This document shows positions 34,585 through 47,576 of a stretch of DNA of 64,000 nt, one piece after another. Numbering within the stretch: position 1 is the first letter of the stretch; each line of letters begins with the position of its first letter. Both the position numbers and the translations under genes were made by a program. This DNA is from Elymus sibiricus (taxonomy: Eukaryota; Streptophyta; Magnoliopsida; Poales; Poaceae). The DNA is taken from assembly GCA_039707655.1 (NCBI GenBank), contig CM077665.1:440385531-440449530 (forward strand), in the 5' to 3' direction. A model generated the notes under the pieces. That model did no database searches. It was not told the DNA's origin and saw only the letters and a list, made by a program, of their open reading frames with translations.

Positions 34585-37410
34585 GCATCGCCAAGCTTAA
34601 TTCCTGCTCGTCCTCGAGTAGGTAAATGATAAAAACAAAAAAATGATGTGACATGTTACCCAACATGTAATCACTTTTAGGTATGATCATTGAGAAATGA
34701 TGAACTAATTGATATCAACATAATAATATCGATAAACATAACTAACATAATCATTACTTTTCAAAATATACGACCCTTAAAGAATGCTATTCCCTACTCA
34801 TTTTATCATATCAAGCATGGCATGACTCCGTCTTCACCGCATAAGTATAAATCATGAGCACTCCGGTGTCAAACCAGGCAATTGGATCGTACTTCTAACG
34901 CACTTCAGCATTTTCAACTTCACGTAATACATGAGCGTGAACCATGAATATAGCATATGGGTGGCATAGAGTATGGTGGTAGATATCAAAGGAGTCAAAG
35001 TGGAAAAGAAAGTCTTGCATCAACTAGGTGGACTAATGGGCTGTGGAGATGCCCGTCAATCGATATCAATGTGAGGAGTAGGGATTGGATGCAACGGATG
35101 CACTAGAGCTATAAGTGTATGAAAGTTCAACGGAAGCTAAGTGGGTGTGCATCCAACTTGCTTGCTCATGAAGACCTCAGGCATTTTGAGGAAGCCCGTC
35201 ATCGAAATATACAAGCCAAGTTGTATAATGAAAAATTCCCACTAACATATGAAAATGACAACTCAAGAGACCCTCTATATGAAGAACATGGTGCCACTTT
35301 GAGGCCCAAGTGTGGCAAATGGATAGTAACACTGCCCCTTCTCTCTTTTCTCTCATTTTTTTGTGGTGGTCTTTTCTCCTATCTTTTTTCGCCTCCCCCA
35401 TTTCTTTTTTTATTTTATTTTGTCGTCCGGAGTCTCATCCTGACTTGTGGGGGAATCATAGTCTGCATCATCCTTTCCTCACTGGGATAGTGCTCTGATA
35501 ATGATGATCATCACACTTGTATTTACTTACAACTCAATGTTACAACTCAACATAAAACAATATGACTCTATATGAATGCCTCTGGCAGTGTACCAGGATG
35601 TGCAAGGATCTAGCGTAACATGTAGACAATGATGAACGGTGGCTTTGCCACAAATACTATGTCAGCTATATGATCATGCAAAACAATATGATGATGAACA
35701 CACAAGTCATGTGACGGAACGGTGGAAGTTGCATGGCAATATATCTCGGAATGGCTATTGAAATGCCATGATAGGTAGGTATGGTAGCTGTTTTGAGGAA
35801 GATATAAGGAGGCTTATGTGTGATAGAGTGTATCATATCACGGGGTTTGGATGCACCAGCGAAGGTTGCTCCGAGTCTCGAGGTGAGAATGGGCAATGCA
35901 CGGTACCGAAGAGGCTAGCAAATTGCGGAAAGGTGAGAGTGCGTATATCCATGGATTCACATTAGTCATAAAGAACTCATATACCTATTGTAAAGCCTTA
36001 TTAGCTCTCTCAAAGCAAAGTACTACTGCATGCCCCTATGGAGGAGGTTGGTAGGAGTTAAACATCGCGCGCACCCGATTCGAACAACACGATAGGATTT
36101 CATTTCAGACATAAAAATGCTCACACATCATCACCATGCCATAGTTAATACTTAGATGAATAACAAATAACAAGATTTAATTACCGATATTTCTACTAAG
36201 CAATAATTATGTACTCATGCCCTTTCATATTACTACATCAATATAATCAACTCATGTTTCTTCTTCTTTTAAGCTACATGAAAGTTTTTATTATATCCCC
36301 CTTGAATACCTATCCTTTTTGACTAGTCTTATAACTCATGCCCATTGCCATTCCTATTTCTTATATACTCTCAAAAGTATTTAAGTGAAGCATGACAGTT
36401 CAATTATTTCTACAAAATTGAACGCCACCGTGCTCTAAGATATAAGTGAAGCACTAGGGCAACTGCCTAGCTCAAAAGATATAACTGAAGCATATAGAGT
36501 ATTCTAACAAATTATGATGACCATGTGTCTCTCTCAAATATGTGTGTCCAGAAAACTATGATTGTGGCAAACTAAAGGAAAAAACAAAATATAACACATG
36601 CCGCTCCAAGCAAAACACATATCATGTGATGAATAAAAAAATAGCTCCAAGTGACATACCGATAGATTGGAGACGAAAGAGGGGATGCCTTCCGGAGCAT
36701 CCCCAAGCTTAGACGCTTGGGTCTTCCTTGAATATTACCTTGGGATGCCTTGGGCATCCCTAAGCTTAGGGTCTTGCCGCTCCTTATTCCTTCATCCATC
36801 GTTCTCTCACCCAAAACTTGAAAACTTCAGCACACAAAACTCAACAAAATCTTGTGAGATCCGTCAGTATAATAGACATATCAAATACTTAAGGTACTGT
36901 TATAAATTGATTCATATTTCATTATTGGATAATAGTTACTGTATTCTAACTTCTCCATGGCTTATACCCCCCGATACAATCCGTAGCATCATCATAACAA
37001 GCAAACTATGCAAGCAAAAACAGAATCTGTCTAAAATAGAACAGTCTGTAATGATCTATACTAAAACCATACTTTTGTAACTCCGAAAATTCTGAAAATT
37101 TAGGAGAACCTGGTAAATTTGTATACCAATACTGTCTAAACAATTCAGATCAAAAAGACGTTCTAGTAAAATCAGAGAAATTCTGCACTGGACGCAAAAG
37201 TTTCTATTTTTGCACAACATCAATTCTACTATCTTCCAAATCATCCCAAAGGATTTACTTGGTACAACACAAATTTAAACATAAAAACACAATCATTACA
37301 GTAGAAATAATCATGTCAACACACCAAAACAAAAAATTAAAGATAACTATTGGGTTGCCTCCCAACAAGCGCTATTGTTTTATGCCCCTGGCTAGGCATA
37401 ATGCATAGTA
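34585..37410 (-). other. gypsy C 3' noncoding region
   Basis: 2.8 kb without a supported gene. The same landmarks as in A occur: CTCGAGTAGG beside the LTR, TAAGTGAAGC copies at about 36382 and 36443 plus a variant at 36481, and TTGGGTTGCCTCCCAACAAG at 37349-37368. Two small frames (35119-35490, 36667-37080) have no recognisable features and are treated as chance. Confidence 0.7.
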
Positions 37411-39492
37411 TCAAGTATTGTCATCGTTTAGATTGATTCCATATGTGGACGTAATAATAGATTCATAAGTTGGTTTAATTCTCTTTCTAGGGAAGTGTTC
37501 CATCCCTTTCTTTAATGGGAATTCAAATCTTATATTACCTTCCTTCATGTCAATAATAGCACCTATATTTCGTAGGAAAGGCCTACCAAGTATAATAGGA
37601 CAAGACGGATTGCATTCAATATCAAGCACAATGAAATCTGCGGGTACATAATTTCTATTAGCAAGAATAAGAAGATGATTTACCCAATGGTTTCTTAATA
37701 GTGAAATCTGCTAAATGCAAGCTTAGGGAACATTCGTTTATATCGGTGAGACCTAGTACATCATAAATGTTTTGGTACTGTAGAAACACTAGCACCAAGG
37801 TCACACAAAGCATTGCATTCATAATATTTAAGCTTAATTTTAATAGTAGGTTCCCATTCATCATGCAACTTTCTAGGTATTGAAACCTCTAACTCAAGTT
37901 TCTCCTCATGAGCTTTTATCATAGCTTCTACAATATGTTTAGTAAAAGCTTTATTTTGTTCATAGGCATTAGGTGAGCTAATCATGTACTGCAACAAAGA
38001 AATACATTCAACTGAATCACAAATTTTATAAGTAAAGTCCTTATAATCCAAAGTAGTGGGTGCATCACTATTTAAAGTTTTGACCTCTACAAACCCACTT
38101 TTTCATTTTTTATCAATAAGATCATCACCCTCCGAACAAACGGGACGCCTTCTAGCTAAAGTTGACTCATCTCCAGTCCCTTTATCATAAATTTTCAGAT
38201 TATTAAACAAGGATTCAATAGGATAAACACCAATCATTTTAACATCTTCATCATGATTACGATAAAAACCGGGAGGAATCGCTTTTTCTAGGAATCCTCG
38301 CTTAGCTCTCAACCTGGCGGTCCTCTCCTTACTTTTGTTAATAGATATTCTGATGCATTTAATAGACTCATTAATATCATGCTTGGGTGGCAAAGTTTTA
38401 CTTTTAAGAGTTTCCACATCATGAGCAATCCTATCCATGTTTCTAGTCATATCATCAACTTTGTAGTTTTTCTTCTATCATAGTATTGAAAATCTTTTGA
38501 GAACTAATAAATTATTTAATTGTGTTCTCAAGATCAGAGGGCATACTATTATTATTGGAAGTATTAACATAGGAATTACCATAAGAATTGCCATAATTAT
38601 TAGAGGAATTACCGGGATACGGTCTAGGATTGAAATCACCTCTATAAGCATTGTTATTGAAATTATTTCTAGAGACAAAGTTCACATAAATAGCATCATT
38701 ATTTTGCTCAATCAAAGTATATAATGGAACATCATTGGGATCAACATGAGCATTCCTATTTGCAATCATATTCATAAGAAAATCCAACTTATCACTCAAA
38801 GTAGTGATTTCTTCGACAGAATTTACCTTCTTACCAGTTGGAGCTCGTTCGGTGTGCCATTGAGAATAATTTGTCATGATATTATCCAGTAGTTTTGTAG
38901 CTTATCCCAATGTAATATCCATAAAGGTACCACCTGCAGCAGAGTCTAGAAGATTTCTCGACACAAAGTTTAGTCCCGCATAGAAATTTTGTATTATCAT
39001 CCATAAACTTAAGCCATGAGTGAGACAATTTCTAATCATCAATTTCATTCTCTCCCATGCTTGTGCAACATGTTCTTTATCGTGTTATTTAAAATTCATA
39101 ATTTAGTTTCGGAGAGATATAATCTTAGCAGGAGGAAAAATACTTGGTAATAAAAGCATCCTTACACTTATCCCATGTTCCAATACTATTGTGAGGCAAG
39201 GATGAAAACCAAGTTTTAGATTTATCTCTTAGTGAGAAAGGAAGTAATTTCAGTTTAACCACATCATTATCCACATCTTTTTTCTTTTGCATATCACATA
39301 ATTCAACGAAGGTATTAAGATGTGAAGCCACGTCCTCATTAGGGCTTCTAGCAAATTGTTCTTTCATAACGAGATTCAGCGAAGCGGCATTTATATCAAA
39401 ATCTTCCGCACTAGTCACAAGTGGATTGGAGTACTAATAAAATCATTATTAGTAGTACTTGAAAAGTCACAAAAAAAAATTTCCTCAGACAT
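37411..39492 (-). pseudogene. gypsy C gag-protease pseudogene
   Basis: Gag-protease in pieces, in the order of the gypsy A frame: gag core (KLKLLPFSLRDKSKTWF), Asn-rich linker, a segment with TARLRAKRGFLEKA, protease with A-L-C-D-L-G-A-S-V-S-T-V-P, and I-I-L-G-R-P-F-L-R-N near the end. At least four frameshifts or stops separate them. Its protease retains D-L-G. Confidence 0.82.
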
Positions 39493-39700
39493 AATGACAA
39501 AGCAAGTAAACTAGCAAGCAAACAAGTAAACTAGATAACTAAGCAAACAAGCAAATAGAAATATTTTTGTATGTTTTATTTTTATATAAATAAAAATATA
39601 ACAGCAAATAAAAAGTAGAACAAGTGAAAGATAATTTATGTGTAGGGACCTGACAAGAATTTGATGATGTCTCCCCGGCAACGGTGCCAGAAATTCTTCC

Positions 39701-42700
39701 TGCTACTTGTGAGCTGCGTTGGGATTTTCCCCGAAGAGGAGAGGAGATGCGGCACAATAGAGATAAGTATTTCCCTCAGTGAGAACCAAGGTTATCAAAT
39801 CAATATGAGAATCAAGCAAACTACCTTCGACATCACCTACACATACAAAACCAAACACTTGCACCCAACGCTGGCAAGAGGGTTTTCAAGCCCCTTGAAC
39901 TCGTTACATGCAAAGATTAAATCTTGATAGAGATAGATAATGTAAAGGCAAAATAAAATAAAAGTAAATAAATTATAGAAAAGTATTTTTAGTATTTTTT
40001 TATTTATGTTTAAGTAGACCCGGGGGGCATAGTGTTCGCTAGAGGCTTCTCTCTCGAAAATAGCATACGGTGGGTAGACAAATTACTGTTGGGCAATTGA
40101 CAGAATTGTGCATAGTTATGACATGTTATTCACGGCAATGATCGTGTATATAGACATCACGTCCATAAACAAGTAGACCAAAATGATTCTGCATCTACTA
40201 CTATTACTCCACCAATCGACCGACTCCTGCCTGCATCTATGGTATTAAGTTCATGACAAACGGAGTAATGCTTGGAGCAAGGTGACGTGATGTAGACAAA
40301 ATAAGACAAGCAATATGTTCAAATCACATTGTTTTATCCTTAATGGAAACAATACAAATATGTGTCTTGTCCCCTTCTATCACGAGGATATAAAGCACCG
40401 CAAGATTGAACGCATTACAACACACCACTCCCACTGAAGAGAAATATATCTGTTGGAAATATGCCCTAGAGGCAATAATAAAATGGTTATTATTATATTT
40501 CCTTGTTCATGATAATTGTCTAGTGTTCATGCTATAATTGTATTAACCGGAAACCGTAATACATGTGTGAATACATAGACCACACCATGTCCCTAGTGAG
40601 CCTCTAGTTGACTAGCTCGTTGATCAATAGATGGTCATGGTTTCCTGACCATGGACATTGGATGTCGTTGATAACGGGATCACATCATTAGGAGAATGAT
40701 GTGATGGACAAGACCCAATCCTAAGCATAGCACAAGATCGTGTAGTTCGTCTGCTAGATCTTTTCTAATGTCAAGTATCATTTCCTTAGACCATGAGATT
40801 GTGCAACTCCCGGATACCGTAGGAATACTTTGGGTGTATCAAATGTCACAACGTAACTGGGTGACTATAAAGGTGCACTACAGGTATCTCCGAAAGTGTC
40901 TGTTGGGTTGGCACGAATCGAGACTGGGATTTGTCACTCCGTGTGACGGAGAGGTATCTCTGGGCCCACTCGGTAATACATCATCATAATGAGCTCAATG
41001 TGACTAAGGAGTTAGTCACAGGATCATGTGTTACGGAACGAGTAAAGAGACTTGCCGGTAACGAGATTGAACAAGGTATAGGGATACCGACGATCGAATC
41101 TCGGGCAAGTAACATACCGATGGACAAAGGGAATTGTATACGGGATTGATTGAATCCCCGACATCGTGGTTCATCCGATGAGATCATCGTGGAACATGTG
41201 GGAGCCAATATGGGTATCTAGATCCCGCTATTGGTTATTGGCCGGAGAGGTGTCTCGGTCATGTCTGCATGGTTCCCGAACCCGTAGGGTCTACACACTT
41301 AAGGTTCAGTGACGCTAGAGTTGTAATGGGAATTGTATGTGGTTACCGAAAGTTGTTCGGAGTCCCGGATGAGATCCCAGACGTCACGAGGAGTTCCGGA
41401 ATGGTCCGGAGGTAAAGATCTATATATGGGAAGTCCTATTTTGGCCACCGAAAAATGTTTGGGATTTTTCGGTATTGTACCGGGAAGGTTCTAGAAGGTT
41501 CCGGAGTGGGGCCCACCTGCATGGGGGGACCCACATGAACGTGGGTAGTGGGGGCAAGGCCCCACACCCCTGGTCAAGGCGCACCAAGATCCCCCCTTAG
41601 AAGGAATAAGATCATATCCCGAAGGGATAAGATCAAGATCCCTAAAAAGGGGGGATAACAATCGGTGCCAACGCCCCAATGGACTTGGAGGGCAAGAAAC
41701 CAGCCCCCTCCACCCCTATATATAGTGGGGAGGCGCATGGGAGCTGCACCCCTTGCCCCTGGCGCAGCCCTCCCTCCTCCTACACCTCCTCCTCCTCCGT
41801 AGTGCTTAGCGAAGCTCTGTCGGAGAACCACGAGCTCCACCGCCACCACGCCGTCGTGCTGCCGGAGCTCTCCCTCAACTTCTCCTCCCCCCTTGCTGGA
41901 TCAAGAAGGAGGAGACGTCCCCGGGCTGTATGTGTGTTGAACGCGGAGGCGCCGTCCGTTCGGCGCTTGGATCGGATCTTCCGCGGTTTGAATCGCCGCG
42001 AGTACGACTCCATCAACCGCGTTCTTTGCAACGCTTCCGCTTAGCGATCTTCAAGGGTATGAAGATGCACTCCCTCTCTCTCGTTGCTAGCATCTCCTAG
42101 ATTGATCTTGGTGACACGTAGGAAAATTTTGAATTATTACTACGTTCCCCAACAATATCTAGTTGGCCAAACCAAACCGATAGATCGGAAAGAAATACGA
42201 AGCTATAAAAATCATGCATAATAGAATTTAGAAAAGACTCAATTACTTTTGATGAATAATCTGATCATAAACCCACAATTCATCAGATCCCAACGAACAC
42301 ACCGCAAAAGAAGATTACATCGGATAGACACCGCGAGGATTGCAGTGAACATGGTATTGAAGATCAAAGATAGAGAAGAAGCCATCTAGGTACCAGCTAT
42401 GGACCCGTGGGTCTATGGTGGACTACTCAGGCATCATCATGGAGGCAGCAAGGTAGACGTAGATGGCTCCATGGTCGATTCTCCCTTCGGCAGAGTACTG
42501 GAAAAGGTCTCCAGATGGCCTCCCGTCGGAACAGAGGCTTGCGGTGGTGGAAAAAGTGTTTTGGGTGGCTCTCTGTTGGTTTCCCGATTTTAGAGAATTT
42601 ATGGAGGAGGAATTAGGTCAGACGGAGCCACGAGGGGCCCACAAGGCATCAGGGTGCGCCTACCCCCTGGGCGCGCCCCTTGCTGTCTCCTCGCATCGTT

Positions 42701-42960
42701 TCCCGACTCCCCCCGAAGCTTCCTGGGTTTATTTTGTACAGAAAAAATCATCAAAAAGTTTCGTAGCGTTTGGACTTCGTTTGATACAGATTTCCTGGAA
42801 AACCACAAAACAGGCAAAAAAACAACAACTAGCACTTGGCACTGGGTTAATAATTTAGTTCCCAAAAATGATATAAATAAGCATATAGTTGCATATAAAG
42901 TATCCTAGATTGATAATATAATAGCATGGAACAAATTATAGATACGTTGGAGACGTATCA
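39701..42960 (-). repeat. gypsy C 5' LTR, interrupted by solo LTR H
   Basis: The LTR runs 39701-40450, is broken by LTR H, and resumes at 42160-42960. The Asp-tRNA-type primer site (with one base changed, GGTGCC for GGCGCC) precedes it at 39672-39689. Confidence 0.88.
40451..42154 (+). mobile_element. solo LTR H (Angela/WIS/BARE type)
   Basis: 1704-bp LTR, TGTTGGAAATATGCCC to CGTTCCCCAACA, flanked by ATATC on both sides (40446-40450, 42155-42159), with no internal region. The perfect target duplication means it arose by recombination between the two LTRs of one inserted element. Promoter-like TATATATAG near 41718. Confidence 0.93.
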
Positions 42961-45168
42961 TCGAGCTTTGAGTCTTACTCAACTTCACACCGTACAATAC
43001 AGGCAAGAACTCCTTCTTTGACTGATCCAGTTTGAACTCCTTCAAAATCTTGTCAAGGTGTGTGCTCTATGAAAGTGTTATCAAGCATCTTGATCTATAT
43101 CTATTGATCTTGATGCTCAATATGTAAGCAGCTTTACCCAAGTCTTCCTTTGTAAAAACTCCTTTCAACAACCCTTTATGCTTTCTAGAAATTCTACATC
43201 ATTTCCAATCAACAATATGTCATCCACATATACTTATCAGAAATGTTGTAGAGCTTTCACTCACTTTCTCGTAAATACAAGGTTCTTCATAAACTTTGAA
43301 TAAACCCAGAAGCTTTAATCACATCATCAAAGTGTATATTCCAACTCCGAGATGCTTGCACCAGTCCATAGAAGGATCGCTGGAGCTTGCATACCTTTTA
43401 GCATCCTTAGGATCGACAAAACCTTCCGGTTGTATCACATACAACCTTTCCTTAAGAAAACCGTTAAGGAAACATTGTTTTTGACATCCATCTGCGAAAT
43501 TTCATAATTGAAAAATGCGGTAACTGCTAACATAATTCCAAAATACTTTAGCATCGCTACGGGTGAGAAAGTCTCATCGTAGTCAACTCCTTGAACTTGT
43601 CGAAAACCCCTTTGCGACAAGTCGAGCTTTATAGATAGTGACATTACCATCAACGTTTGTCTTCTTCTTAAATATCCACTTGTACTTAATGTCCTGCGGG
43701 TCATCGGGCAAGTCTACCAAAGTCCATACTTGGTTTTCATACATGGGTCCTATCTCGAATTTCATAGTCTCTAGCCATTTGTCAGAATTCGGGCCCATCA
43801 TCGCTTCCTCATAGTTCGTAGGCTCACCGTTGTCCAACAACATGACTTCCAAGATAGGATTACTGTACCACTCAGGGGCAGTACGTGTCCTCGTCGACCT
43901 ATGAGGTTCGGTAGTGACTTGATCCGAAGCTTCATGATCATCATCATTAGCTTCCTCTTCAACTGGTGTAGGCATCACAGGAACATCTTTCTGTGTTGCG
44001 GTACTCTCCAATTGAAGTGAAGGCTTGATAACCTCATCAAGCTCTACCTTCCTCCCACTCAAATCTTTCGAGAGAAACTACTTCTCTAGAAAGTATCCAT
44101 TCTTAGCAACAAAGAGCTTGCCTTCTGATCTAAGATAGAAAGTATACCCAATAGTTTCCTTAGGGTATCCTATGAAGACGCACTTCTCCGCTTTGGGTTC
44201 GAGCTTATCACATTGAAGCGTCTTGACATAAGCGTCACAACCCCAAACTTTAAGAAACGACAGCTTAGGTTTCTTGCCAAACCATAATTCATACAGTGTC
44301 GTCTCAACGGATTTAGATGGTGCCCTATTTAAAGTGAATGTAGCTGTGTCTAATGCACAACCCCAAAATGATAGTGGCAAGTCGGTAAGAAACATCATAG
44401 AACACACCATATCCAATAGAGTACGATTACGACATTCACACACACCATTACGCTGTGGTGTTCCAAGTGGCGTGAGTTGTGAAACAATTTCGACACTGTC
44501 TTAAATTGCATACCAAACTCGTAACTCAGATATGCACCTCCATGATCATATCATAGACATTTATCCTCTTGTCACGATGATCTCCAACTTCACTCTGAGA
44601 TTGCTTGAACCTTTCAAAATTCCAGACTTGTGTTTCATCAAGTAAATATATTGTATCTACTCAAATCATGTGTCAAGGTAAGAAAATAACGATATCCACT
44701 GCGTGCTTCAACACTCATTGGACTACATACATTAGTATGTATTATTTCCAACAAGTCACTTGCCCGCTCCATCGTACCGGAAAACGAGGTCTTAATCATC
44801 TTGCCCATGAGGCATGGTTCGCATGTCTCAAGTGATTCAAAATCGAGTGAGTCCAAAGATCCATCAGCATAGATTTTCTTCATGCGTTTTACACCAATAT
44901 GACCTTAGCGGCAGTGCCACAAGTATGTGGTACTATCATTATTAACTTTGCATCTTTTGGCATCAATATTATGAACATGTGTATCACTACGATCGAGTAT
45001 TCAATAAACCATTCACATTGGGTGCATGATCATAAAGATATTATTCATGTAAACAGAAAAACCATTATTCTGTGACTTAAATGAGTAATCGTCTCGCAAT
45101 AAACAAGATCCATATAATGTTCATGCTCAACGCAGGCACCAAATAAAATTTATTTAGGTTTAAAACTA
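42961..45168 (-). pseudogene. copia F pol: integrase and reverse transcriptase pieces
   Basis: Minus-strand pieces, in copia order. First comes a pre-integrase and integrase start (C-E-P-C-L-M-G-K-M, GYRYFLTLTHD; 44638-44883). The integrase C-terminal part follows (LNRAPSKSVETTLYELW, KCVFIGYP; 44078-44443). A linker then leads to the start of RT (RTAPEWYSNP, NQVWTLVDLP, YKWIFKKK, LVAKGF; 43583-44062). Further RT reads F-S-P-V-A-M-L-K and E-I-S-Q-M-D-V-K (43435-43704). The remaining 42966-43430 is frameshifted RT. Stops separate all pieces. Confidence 0.85.
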
Positions 45169-45338
45169 GGGCTTTCTATTCCTGTGCCCCTCGTTCCTTA
45201 GCTCTACTCATTCATCCCCACGCTCTTAACATTTGCTCACTTTTCCCCACTCCTTAGTCCGAAACCCTCATAAATGGTCACACGGGGGGATGTCGTCGGG
45301 TCAATGGTTTGACCATTAACTACTGACGAGTGGGGCCC
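45169..45338. repeat. MULE2 left terminal inverted repeat
   Basis: About 170 bp pairing with 48914-49082. Shared blocks include CTGTGCCCCT, GTTCCTTAG, CATTCATCCCCACG, GGGTCAATGGTTTGACC and GACGAGTGGGGCC. Confidence 0.9.
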
Positions 45339-45550
45339 TAGTTTCGGTGGACTGTTGGGCCGAAGCGCGCCACTCCCTCCATCCCATTTTGCAGGCGTCT
45401 TTTCACAGGCGCCCTCCATGTTAGGCTAATGGCATGGCCCCACGCGGACTCGTCGGGAAACCTGACGGTCCGACGGGCGCCTCGACCATCGGCGCGGTGT
45501 GAACGCCGCATGGCGCCGCTTCGAATCGCCGCCCGAGGCCATTAGCCGGC

Positions 45551-45558
45551 TATTTAAG
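45551..45558 (+). promoter_or_regulatory. possible TATA box for MULE2 frame 1
   Basis: TATTTAAG about 100 bases ahead of the ATG at 45658. It lies downstream of an earlier in-frame ATG at 45499, which is why the later start is preferred. Confidence 0.4.
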
Positions 45559-45657
45559 CCAGCCGTCATCCCCCAGCCCTTGCAGATCCTCCTCCTCCCT
45601 CCACCCCGCCGCCGCCCGAGCCCATACGCCTCCTCTCGCAATTTCGTCGCCGTCAGG

Positions 45658-46119
45658 ATGGTCCGGCGCCTCATCACTACGTACGCGCAGCTCACTCCGG
45701 AGTGGCGCATGCAAATCGAGGCGGAAATGCAGGCTCGCCGTGCTGCCCGCATCGCTGCGGGTCTCCCTCCGGATTCACCGGAGACAGAGGAGGAGGAGGA
45801 GGAGCATCAGCCGGCGCCCATGGAGGAGGACGACCCGAAGGCGGAGGCGGAGGTCGCCGTCGACCAGCCGGAGGAGATGGCGGAGCAGCAGGCCATCCTG
45901 GATAACATCCGGGATGAGGCCGAGGTGGAGGCCAACCGCCGGCTCATCCGGCAGAGGCAGGCGGAGGCCGACGCCCTGTTCGACGAGCTGGAGGTGGAGA
46001 TAGAGGCAGAGGAGGCGGCAGCGGAGCAGCCGCAGGCGCCAGAGGGGGCGGAGCTGCAACAGGCGGCCATTTATCCACCGGAGGGCACGGAGATCATCGA
46101 CATCTCCGACGAAGAGTAG
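45658..46119 (+). CDS. MULE2 cargo protein 1, acidic coiled-coil, function unknown
   Basis: Not recognised. 153 residues from the ATG at 45658 (context GTCAGGATGG). The short N-terminal part is basic and possibly helical (M-V-R-R-L-I-T-T-Y, RRAARIAAGL). The rest is Glu/Ala-rich and predicted mostly coiled or disordered. The C-terminus reads E-I-I-D-I-S-D-E-E, a good match to a SUMO-interacting motif (three hydrophobic positions around an Asp, then Ser and acidic residues). The frame is GC-rich, unlike the AT-rich middle of the element. It could be a captured host gene piece or a cargo gene carried through many copies of this MULE family. No intron is evident. Confidence 0.6.
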   Translation: MVRRLITTYAQLTPEWRMQIEAEMQARRAARIAAGLPPDSPETEEEEEEHQPAPMEEDDPKAEAEVAVDQPEEMAEQQAILDNIRDEAEVEANRRLIRQRQAEADALFDELEVEIEAEEAAAEQPQAPEGAELQQAAIYPPEGTEIIDISDEE

Positions 46120-47576
46120 ATAGGTTTTATTATGTAGTAGTATGTAGGTTTTACATCCTGCATGCTTTTGTATGAATTTTTTTCCTTTCTAAATATGAGA
46201 TATCCGGTTGTGTAATGATGTTTTCAATCTAATATGAACCATGGTGATGTTGAAAAATAAGAAGGAAAAGAAACTATTTTTTGCAGGATGAAACTAATTT
46301 GGTGCAATCAAATCAAAAAAAAAAGAAACAAACGGTGCAATCAAATCAATAAAGAAAGGGCCAATAAAGAAAAGGGTGACGGTGCAATCAAATCAATAAA
46401 AAAACCAGAACCAGCGCGTGCACCATTTTATAGGCCTCTTTTATCCTTGTGGGCCTTCGACAGGTCAACGCTTTGTGAAGGCCCAACAAGGACTTGTTTG
46501 CATTTTGGGACATACGAGTGGGCGAGCAGAACCAACCTCTCGCGGATCGCCCAACGATCCAACGGTGCGGAGCCGTCCATGTGATCCAATGGCGCGCAGC
46601 CTGCACGTGGCCCGCCCTGTGAATTCCTTCTAGAAGACCAGATCTGAGGGCTGTCACTTGGCGCTAGGGTACGATCGGACGGCTGCAGTTCGACGCTAGG
46701 GTTTGGAGAGATGCTGCGGGGTTTTGAGCCGGTCAGCGGGGTTATCTTAGGTTGACCAACTTTCAAATGATGTCAACTAATTCAAAAAAATCAAAAAAAT
46801 AGCAAACCTTCGCGGTTCGTCGTTTCATAATACATAGTTACCATAAAAAATTGGTTTAGGGATATTTTTATAGAAAATATTCTTTTGAGGTAAGCTACCA
46901 TCTCCAAGTTCAAATGAGAAGAACAAATTCAAAAATAATCAAAAAATGGAAGACCTGTGCACAATGCTGTTGTATGTGACATGGTTATGACAAAAAATAA
47001 TAATCTTGGTTTATGGACATTTCCATGAAAACTCCTTCACACAAATGAGCTATCACGTACGAGATTGTATAGAGTCCAAGAAGAGAGTGATAGTGGGTTT
47101 GGGTTTATGAAAAAATAAAAAAATTAAAAAAATCACCATATATTCATTTTAGTGTGAATAAGAAGGATCTGAGCTTATATTTTTACTATCGAAATTTTAA
47201 ACTGTTTTTATAATGATTTATATTGGAAATGGCTTGTTTACCCTAACTTTTCGGAGCTCACCAACATAGGCTAACATGATCATTTGTTTGTATTTTTGTT
47301 TTATTTGTTGTTAGATCATTGCAACCTAGGCTAACATGATCATTGCAACATCACAGAGCAATGGATTTCAAATGTTGCTTATAATTCAAATGTCAGTCAA
47401 AATTCAAATTCAAACATCACATCACAGTCAAAACATCATATCAAATCACATCAACCCGCGTTAAATTTAATTATACATTAATGCCGGCCACAAAGGCCGG
47501 CGAGAGTTCACAAGTCTGCCAGGCATTAACTAAAAACATTAAAACTAAAAATAAAAACGAGGAGGTGCACTGCCCC
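46120..47576. other. MULE2 centre, noncoding
   Basis: AT-rich sequence between the two convergent frames; no supported gene. A 23-base unit CAAC-TAGGCTAACATGATCATT occurs twice, 60 bp apart (47262 and 47322). The first ~150 bases after frame 1 could hold its transcript end. Confidence 0.6.

Larger units (their letters stand above)
33037..42960 (-). mobile_element. gypsy element C, decayed, contains solo LTR H
   Basis: Minus-strand relative of gypsy A with TCGAG on both sides (33032-33036, 42961-42965). Left LTR 33037-34584, right LTR 39701-42960 including the 1.7-kb solo LTR insertion. About 8.2 kb without it. LTRs differ far more from each other than those of A or B, and the coding region is broken in many places, so C is older. 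No RT or integrase was found. Confidence 0.9.

Noticed and set aside
35119..35490. 123-residue plus-strand frame in gypsy C
   Set aside because: Lies in the noncoding 3' part of the element, ends in a Phe/Ser-rich low-complexity stretch from a T-rich run, and has no counterpart seen in A.
45499..45657. Earlier start for MULE2 frame 1
   Set aside because: It lies upstream of the TATA-like TATTTAAG and would add a Pro/Arg-rich segment with no support; possible but less likely.
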